DNA from: Actinomadura spongiicola
GTDB taxonomy: Bacteria > Actinomycetota > Actinomycetes > Streptosporangiales > Streptosporangiaceae
Length of the DNA stretch: 64,000 nucleotides
Assembly: GCF_003432485.1 (NCBI RefSeq)
Contig: NZ_QVNQ01000010.1
Span: 124,001 to 188,000, forward strand
Direction of reading: 5' to 3'
Below are positions 62,155 through 64,000 of the stretch, one piece after another. How positions within the stretch are numbered: position 1 is the stretch's first letter; each line of letters begins with the position of its first letter. The notes under the pieces were generated by a model. That model was not told where the DNA came from, searched no databases, and saw nothing but the letters and a program-made list of their open reading frames with translations. The translations under genes were made by a program, and so were the position numbers.

Positions 62155-62628
62155 ATGGTGGAGACGCCGGGTGAGGAGGCCGCCGATTCCGTGGCGGCGC
62201 TCGATGACGCGGCGTTCGCCCTGATGGACATCTGGACCCGTGCCCACAGCGCGCCGGACGTCCCGGTTCCGTCCGCGCAGCTTCGCGCGATGTTCGTCCT
62301 GGAGCGCGGGGCGGTGAACGTCAGCCACCTGGCGGGCGAGTTGGGGGCGCTGGTGTCGTCGGCGAGCCGGCTCTGCGACCGGCTGGAGGCGTCCGGGCTG
62401 TTGACACGCGACCACGGGCGGGACCGCCGCGAGGTCACCGTCCGGCTGAGCGCCGACGGCCGGGCGCTGCTCGACCGGCTGCGCCGACGGCGGCGCGAGG
62501 AGCTGACCCGCGTGCTCGCCTCGATGCCGACGTCCGCCCGCGCCGCGCTGCTGTGGGGGCTCGTGGAGTTCCATGAGGCGGCCGCCAGGCCCGGTGCCGG
62601 GGGCGGCACCTTTTCGCTGCCCGCCTGA
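62155..62628 (+). CDS. MarR-family transcriptional regulator
   Basis: 157 residues: dimer helices at both ends, winged helix VNVSHLAGELGALVSSASRLCDRLEASGLL and the wing HGRDRREVTVRLSADG. Ligand unknown. ATG 62155 is preceded by a GGGGGG run; GTG 62146 is possible. Stands alone between the two-component operon and the transpeptidase. Confidence 0.88.
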   Translation: MVETPGEEAADSVAALDDAAFALMDIWTRAHSAPDVPVPSAQLRAMFVLERGAVNVSHLAGELGALVSSASRLCDRLEASGLLTRDHGRDRREVTVRLSADGRALLDRLRRRRREELTRVLASMPTSARAALLWGLVEFHEAAARPGAGGGTFSLPA

Positions 62629-62784
62629 GCCGTCCCGAAAATCCGATTTCTTGGCGGTAGCCCGCCTTTAAGGCGAGCCTTCGGGAAATTCGGCGAATAT
62701 TGCATTTCCTTATGCGCGGGCGCCCGGTTCAATTTTTCGCCATATCCGATACGCGCCCTTCCCCGGTCACTAACATCCGGGCAC

Positions 62785-63627
62785 ATGGCGACTCGAATTG
62801 TGCGGGATCCGCGCCGCGCCGGCAGGTCCGCCGGCGGCCTGGTGCCGGCGGCCACGGCCGCGCTGCTGCTGCTCGGCGGCTGCGGCACCACCCCCGCCGG
62901 GACGGCGTCCGGGGGGACGGCGCCCACGGGGACGGCGACCGGGGGCCAGACCGCCCCGGGCGCGCCGGCGCCGGCCAGGATCCCCCAGGCCACGACGTTC
63001 GGCACCGTCTCCGGCGCGCCCAGGGACGCGTCCTCGGACGGCGCCACCGACGGCCTCGTCGTCCACCCGGAGCGGGCCGTTCCCGTGTTCGACCGTCCGG
63101 GCGGACGACCCGTCGCCACGCTCCCCACCGAGCAGCTCGGCGCCCCCACCTGGGTGCCGGTGGTGGAGAGCTCCGGCGGCTGGCGGCGCGTGCTGCTGCC
63201 GTCCCGGCCCAACGGATCCAGCGGCTGGATCCCCGGTGACGGGCTGCGCGCCGCGCACACGCCCTACACGGTCCGCGTCGATCTCGCGCACCGGCGGCTC
63301 ACGCTGTTCCGGTCCGCGAAGGAGACCGGGCGGTGGACGGTCGCGATCGGCGGCGCGAAGACCCCGACCCCGCCGGGCCGGACGTTCCTCATGGCCACGC
63401 TCGCCCCGGCCAAGAGGACACCGAGCCCGATCGTGCTGCCGCTCGGCACGCACTCGGCGACCCTCGACACCTTCGGCGGCGGTCCCGGCACCGTCGCCCT
63501 GCACGGCTGGCCCGACGCCTCCGTGTTCGGCAAGGCCGTCACCCACGGCTGCGTCCGGGTGCCGGAGGACGCGCTGAGGGCGCTGTCACGGGTCCCGCTC
63601 GGCTCCCTGGTGTTCATCACCGGCTGA
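62785..63627 (+). CDS. L,D-transpeptidase (YkuD) lipoprotein
   Basis: 280 residues. Signal with lipobox LLLLGGC (Cys33), Thr/Gly/Pro-rich linker (34-70), an SH3-like beta domain (about 90-150; VFDRPGGRPVATLPTEQL, GWIPGDGL), then the YkuD domain (about 158-280) with LHGWPDASVFGKAVTHGCVRV. The catalytic Cys is at 256. Cross-links peptidoglycan 3-3 or attaches proteins outside the cell. Upstream gap 62629-62784 is A+T-richer and holds the promoter. Confidence 0.92.
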   Translation: MATRIVRDPRRAGRSAGGLVPAATAALLLLGGCGTTPAGTASGGTAPTGTATGGQTAPGAPAPARIPQATTFGTVSGAPRDASSDGATDGLVVHPERAVPVFDRPGGRPVATLPTEQLGAPTWVPVVESSGGWRRVLLPSRPNGSSGWIPGDGLRAAHTPYTVRVDLAHRRLTLFRSAKETGRWTVAIGGAKTPTPPGRTFLMATLAPAKRTPSPIVLPLGTHSATLDTFGGGPGTVALHGWPDASVFGKAVTHGCVRVPEDALRALSRVPLGSLVFITG

Positions 63628-63691
63628 CCCGGCACACGCCCCGGCCCCGCCGGTTCCTCCTCAGAATCTCAAGAATCCGGAGAACACACCC

Positions 63692-64000
63692 ATGTCTCAC
63701 AGCCATGTCGCCGGACGGCTCACCGCCGCCGGCCTGCTGGTCACCGCCCTCGTCGCCGCCGCGCCCACCGCGTCGGCCGCCGCCCCGCGCGACGCCGAGG
63801 GGGCCGCGTACGGGCTCACGGTCACCGGGCCGCTCGACGTACCCCCGGTACCGGCCGTGTCGTCCAGATCCGGGGACGTCACCAAGCACCTGCTCCGCGA
63901 GGATCACACCGACCTGGTCGACGCGTCCGCCCTGGACGTCAGCGCCGCCGCGGACCGTGCCCGCTCCGCCGTCGCGCGGGTCGCCGTCCCGTCCGCGAAG
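63692..64000 (+). CDS. Secreted protein, N-terminal part (continues past the window)
   Basis: 103 codons to the window edge. Signal peptide with AAAPTASAAAP cleavage region (about 28-32), then EGAAYGLTVTGPLDVPPVPAVS, a beginning common in secreted actinobacterial choice-of-anchor proteins. Nothing more can be said. CCGGAGAA lies 9 bases before ATG 63692. Confidence 0.75.
   Translation, partial: MSHSHVAGRLTAAGLLVTALVAAAPTASAAAPRDAEGAAYGLTVTGPLDVPPVPAVSSRSGDVTKHLLREDHTDLVDASALDVSAAADRARSAVARVAVPSAK

Overview
This 64-kb window is chromosomal DNA of a high-GC, mycelial actinomycete. It has GTG/TTG starts, strong third-position GC, BldC, a WhiB-like protein, many TetR/LacI/PadR/XRE/MarR regulators and several TAnnnT-type leaderless promoters. 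The order bldC - unknown gene - valine dehydrogenase - DUF3073 - purM - purF, followed by purL/purQ/purS, is as I recall it from Streptomyces. Gene content (CU044_5270-type protein, an XRE/TPR regulator with small partner genes, pentapeptide-like membrane proteins) fits Streptosporangiales/Thermomonosporaceae such as Actinomadura. That placement is inference. I saw no tRNA, rRNA, CRISPR array, transposase or integrase.

Layout. 1-3600: lipoprotein fragment, small unknown gene, LacI and TetR regulators facing apart, bldC. 3.9-9.3 kb: unknown protein, vdh, DUF3073, purM-purF. 9.4-13.5 kb: DUF4190-like membrane protein, SCP-like protein, a membrane Ser/Thr kinase homologue lacking the HRD aspartate, and a secreted coiled-coil protein. 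14-19.4 kb: purS, a GHKL anti-sigma-like gene, purQ, and a purL carrying a roughly 460-residue N-terminal extension built of decapeptide repeats. 19.5-29 kb: pentapeptide-like membrane protein, a bkd-type 2-oxoacid dehydrogenase operon (E1a, E1b, E2), OmpA-domain lipoprotein, FadE5-like acyl-CoA dehydrogenase.

29.4-37.6 kb is a tight operon: a processive GT2 glycosyltransferase, three membrane-bound parallel beta-helix proteins, and a UDP-glucose dehydrogenase-type enzyme. It sits behind a near-consensus promoter and an A+T-richer leader with a Crp-like dyad. I read it as an exopolysaccharide (glycuronan-like) system, and it is the best candidate for an undescribed system here. It is followed by a guanidine-III riboswitch with its SugE/Gdx exporter, then Spo0M, a second pentapeptide-like protein, SDR, rhomboid, WhiB-like and GNAT genes.

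The 3' end of the GNAT gene (25 bp) is repeated exactly 3.72 kb downstream. The DNA between (PadR operon, gene remnants, two small genes, XRE/TPR regulator behind a 25-bp palindrome) looks like a small inserted island. 46.7-54 kb: ICL/PEPM enzyme, SnoaL/TetR pair, HAD phosphatase, and a polyphosphate group (CYTH-CHAD facing ppk1-Nudix/histidine phosphatase, with a PHO-box-like repeat before ppk1). 54-64 kb: zinc-ribbon protein, third pentapeptide-like protein, ECF sigma factor with its membrane partner, a REC-PP2C / histidine kinase / Rcp1-like regulator operon, MarR, an L,D-transpeptidase lipoprotein and the start of a secreted protein.

Connections: vdh and bkd together convert valine to branched acyl-CoA, the primers of branched fatty acids. 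All five pur genes present serve steps 1, 4 and 5 of IMP synthesis. The anti-sigma-like gene and the PP2C phosphatase point to partner-switching control.
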